Of a stretch of 46,491 nt of DNA, positions 44,588-46,491 are shown piece by piece. Every line of letters begins with the position of its first letter. Positions within the stretch are counted from its first letter, which is position 1. The position numbers were made by a program, and so were the translations under genes. Below the pieces are notes generated by a model. The model saw only the letters and a program-made list of their open reading frames with translations, was not told where the DNA came from and did no database searches. The DNA is from Spirosoma fluviale (GTDB lineage: Bacteria > Bacteroidota > Bacteroidia > Cytophagales > Cyclobacteriaceae): positions 1 to 46,491 of the forward strand of contig CAMCBC010000002.1 in the NCBI GenBank assembly GCA_945872775.1, given 5' to 3'.

Positions 44588-45337
44588 ATGAATTTCCGTA
44601 CCCTATCAATTTGCTTAGGGCTCGTTTTTGCGAGCATTCTCTTCCCAAGTACCGCTTCAGCACAACTCAAAAAGGTGCTCGACAAGGTAAGTCAAGCTAC
44701 TGGAAGTTCTTCGAACCCTTCCCCAATTGAAATGGCCAATGGCCTGAAAGAGGCCTTGGAAAAAGGAACTGGACTGAGCGTGGATCGACTCAACTTAGAA
44801 AACGGGTTCCTAGGGAATCCAGCCATAAAACTTCCTTTTCCTGAAGAAGCCATCCAGGTGGAGCGCAGCTTACGGAAAATTGGTTTGGGCAACCTCTGTG
44901 ATCAGCTTATCACCAGCATCAATCGTGCTGCGGAAGATGCAGTTAAGGAGGCGCGGCCCCTTTTCACGCAAGCCATCAAAGAAATGACTTTCAAGGATGT
45001 GCAAAGCATTCTTTTGGGTTCTGAGCGTGCCGCTACCGACTACCTTCAGCAAAGTACCACGGATGGATTGAAAGTCAAATTCGCCCCTCCCATTCAGGCA
45101 AGTCTACAAAAAGTAGGCGCCACCACGCATTGGGAATCAGTCATGACCCGGTACAATAAAATCCCTTTGGTCAAGCCTATAAACACTGACCTAACCGCCT
45201 ATGTGACCGACAAAGCGCTGCAAGGATTGTTTGTGGAGATCGCCAAAGAAGAATTAGCCCTGCGGAAAAATAGTAACTTGAGATCCAGTCCCCTGCTCCA
45301 AAAAGTTTTTGGATTTGCAGACACACAGAAAAAGTAA
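44588..45337 (+). CDS. DUF4197 secreted protein
   Basis: 249 residues. Residues 1-25 are a signal peptide ending ASAQ. The mature part follows the DUF4197 (PF13852) pattern: ANGLKEALEKGTGLSVDRLNL, AIKLPFPEEA, SINRAAEDAVKEARPLFTQAIKEMTFKDVQSILLGSERAATDYL, and PINTDLTAYVTDKALQGLFVEIAKEELALRKN. The family is helical, periplasmic or outer-membrane associated, of unknown role. It lies 72 bp after lptD on the same strand and may be co-transcribed with it. A repeat and a terminator follow. Confidence 0.9.
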   Translation: MNFRTLSICLGLVFASILFPSTASAQLKKVLDKVSQATGSSSNPSPIEMANGLKEALEKGTGLSVDRLNLENGFLGNPAIKLPFPEEAIQVERSLRKIGLGNLCDQLITSINRAAEDAVKEARPLFTQAIKEMTFKDVQSILLGSERAATDYLQQSTTDGLKVKFAPPIQASLQKVGATTHWESVMTRYNKIPLVKPINTDLTAYVTDKALQGLFVEIAKEELALRKNSNLRSSPLLQKVFGFADTQKK

Positions 45338-45340
45338 ATC

Positions 45341-45396
45341 GTCCACTGTTGTCAGACCATGGTCCACAGCCCATCTAATTAAACTTCAAACCTTAT
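45341..45396. repeat. dispersed intergenic repeat, copy 2
   Basis: This 56-bp stretch begins 4 bp after the DUF4197 stop and aligns ungapped with 27093-27148 at about 40 of 56 positions. It contains short internal echoes (GTCCACTGTT, GGTCCACAGC). Like copy 1 it lies between convergent genes. Confidence 0.55.
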
Positions 45397-45450
45397 TTTG
45401 GCTGGTTAGTGGTGAAAAAGTGGATAATCAGAAAAAATAAAATGGTAGCA

Positions 45451-45484
45451 ACAAAAAAGTCCAGCAAATGCTGGACTTTTTTGT
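45451..45484. terminator. bidirectional rho-independent terminator between DUF4197 gene and lysS
   Basis: Perfect 15-bp inverted repeat 45451-45465 / 45470-45484 around loop AAAT, with a GTCCAGC core and A/T arms on both sides. Serves the plus-strand DUF4197 gene and the minus-strand lysS. Confidence 0.9.
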
Positions 45485-45503
45485 ATTTGAAGCAAGGAAA
45501 ACC

Positions 45504-46491
45504 TTAGGAATCAATCAAATCCACTAGCAAACTTTCTCCCTCCTTAGTCACTTTCACGAGGCCCTTTTGGGTCAATCCCTTGATGGAGATGTCCCATTTT
45601 TTACCACTCAAGCCGGTTTCTACCTTTAATTCAGGCAAGGAAGCCGGATGCTTAGCTTTCAAGAGCTCTACAATGATTTTCTCTTCTTCTGTCAACTCCA
45701 CCGCTTTCTTCTCTGGTCGCATTTGCGGGAAAAACAAGACCTCTTGAATGGTGGAATTATCCGTCAACAACATGGTCAAGCGATCGATCCCAATTCCTAG
45801 ACCAGAAGTAGGTGGCATTCCATATTCAAGGGCACGAAGGAAATCCTCGTCCATGGCCATGGCCTCATCATCACCTCTTGCGGCAAGCTTCAGTTGCTCC
45901 TCGAAGCGCTCGCGCTGATCAATCGGATCATTGAGCTCGGAATAGGCATTTGCAATTTCTTTTCCATTCACAAACAGCTCGAAGCGCTCAACCAATCCTG
46001 GTTTGCTTCGGTGTTTTTTAGCCAAAGGCGTCATCTCGATCGGGTAGTCCGTGATGTAGGTGGGTTGAATCAAATTGGCTTCCACTTTGGCTCCAAAGAT
46101 CTCATCGATCAATTTGCCCTTGCCCATGGAGGCATCCACCTCAATTCCCAGCTGCTTGCAAACCTGTCTGAGGCCCTCCTCATCCAGTGCACTGACATCT
46201 ACGCCAGCATATTCTAGGATAGAATCAAACATGGTCAATCGACGGTAAGGTCCAGCAAAATCTATTTGCTTGCCTCCCACAGTCACTTGAGTAACTCCAT
46301 GTATGGTCTGGGTAACTTTTTCAAGCAACTGTTCCACCATTTCCATCATCCAGATGTAGTCTTTGTAGGCTACATAAATCTCCATTGAGGTAAATTCCGG
46401 GTTGTGGGTTCGGTCCATACCTTCGTTGCGGAACATCTTGCCAAACTCATATACCCCATCAAAACCACCCACGATCAATCGCTTCAGGTAG
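45504..46491 (-). CDS. lysS: lysyl-tRNA synthetase, C-terminal part (5' end outside window)
   Basis: About 329 residues of a class II LysRS; the frame is open to the window edge, so the 5' part is missing. Motif 2 and 3 regions: [29 protein letters not shown] and [36 protein letters not shown], with the [13 protein letters not shown] block between. After the normal end (FPQMRPE) the protein continues about 75 residues ([12 protein letters not shown]...[18 protein letters not shown]), which looks like a winged helix-turn-helix domain found in Bacteroidota LysRS. The enzyme charges tRNA-Lys. Confidence 0.95.
   Translation of the reverse strand, partial: YLKRLIVGGFDGVYEFGKMFRNEGMDRTHNPEFTSMEIYVAYKDYIWMMEMVEQLLEKVTQTIHGVTQVTVGGKQIDFAGPYRRLTMFDSILEYAGVDVSALDEEGLRQVCKQLGIEVDASMGKGKLIDEIFGAKVEANLIQPTYITDYPIEMTPLAKKHRSKPGLVERFELFVNGKEIANAYSELNDPIDQRERFEEQLKLAARGDDEAMAMDEDFLRALEYGMPPTSGLGIGIDRLTMLLTDNSTIQEVLFFPQMRPEKKAVELTEEEKIIVELLKAKHPASLPELKVETGLSGKKWDISIKGLTQKGLVKVTKEGESLLVDLIDS

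Overview
The window reads as chromosomal DNA of a Bacteroidota bacterium, most likely order Cytophagales (Cyclobacteriaceae / Algoriphagus-like). Grounds: Bacteroidota-style -7 boxes (TAnnTTTG) before many genes, often very near the ATG; a menaquinone gene (menC); an AddAB pair, a 901-residue LptD-like protein, an MlaEFD set, DUF4197, DUF4268 and a LysRS with an extra C-terminal domain. The species is inference from protein character; no rRNA is present.

Layout. 1-2295 (+): end of a BamA/TamA-type barrel, hemF, PAP2 phosphatase. 2343-5106: menC (-) divergent from queA (+), then a minimal LytTR regulator (-). 5285-9563 (-): mlaE-mlaF-mlaD followed by pgi with a strong terminator. 9564-10399: the only long stretch without a gene. 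10400-19542 (-): a large FAD/Fe-S oxidase, then addA-addB. 19700-24834: YdcF-like protein (+), SDR (-), rlmD plus a small coupled gene (+), a tandem ABC ATPase (+). 24967-28298: Tat-exported PLP enzyme (+), DUF1801 (-), MazG (+), Fic protein (-) with unusual palindromes upstream. 28510-31305 (-): DUF3052-like, comB, gcvT, iscA. 31397-32893 (+): methylmalonyl-CoA epimerase, thiL. 32929-35356 (-): thioredoxin-like / NAD(P)-binding / dtd in a coupled trio plus a membrane-anchored protein. 35467-35781 (+): a second IscA-fold protein lacking the CxC pair. 35815-38723 (-): WD40, DivIVA-like, folB, DUF4268 in one tight operon. 38762-45337: PPTase and redoxin (+), SirB1-like protein (-), cell-wall amidase (-), LptD and DUF4197 (+). 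45504-46491 (-): 3' part of lysS.

Most of the window is housekeeping: envelope biogenesis (BamA-like, Mla, LptD, amidase), cofactors (heme, menaquinone, queuosine, thiamine, folate, Fe-S), recombination repair (AddAB), and central metabolism (pgi, gcvT, epimerase). No phage, insertion sequence, CRISPR array, rRNA or tRNA was seen. The less ordinary items are three related palindromes upstream of the Fic gene, a 56-bp dispersed repeat present at two convergent gene ends, the WD40-DivIVA-FolB operon whose DivIVA-like protein has a very acidic tail ending in a short aromatic peptide, and the IscA-like paralogue with one cysteine. I did not find a clear multi-gene defence or biosynthetic system.
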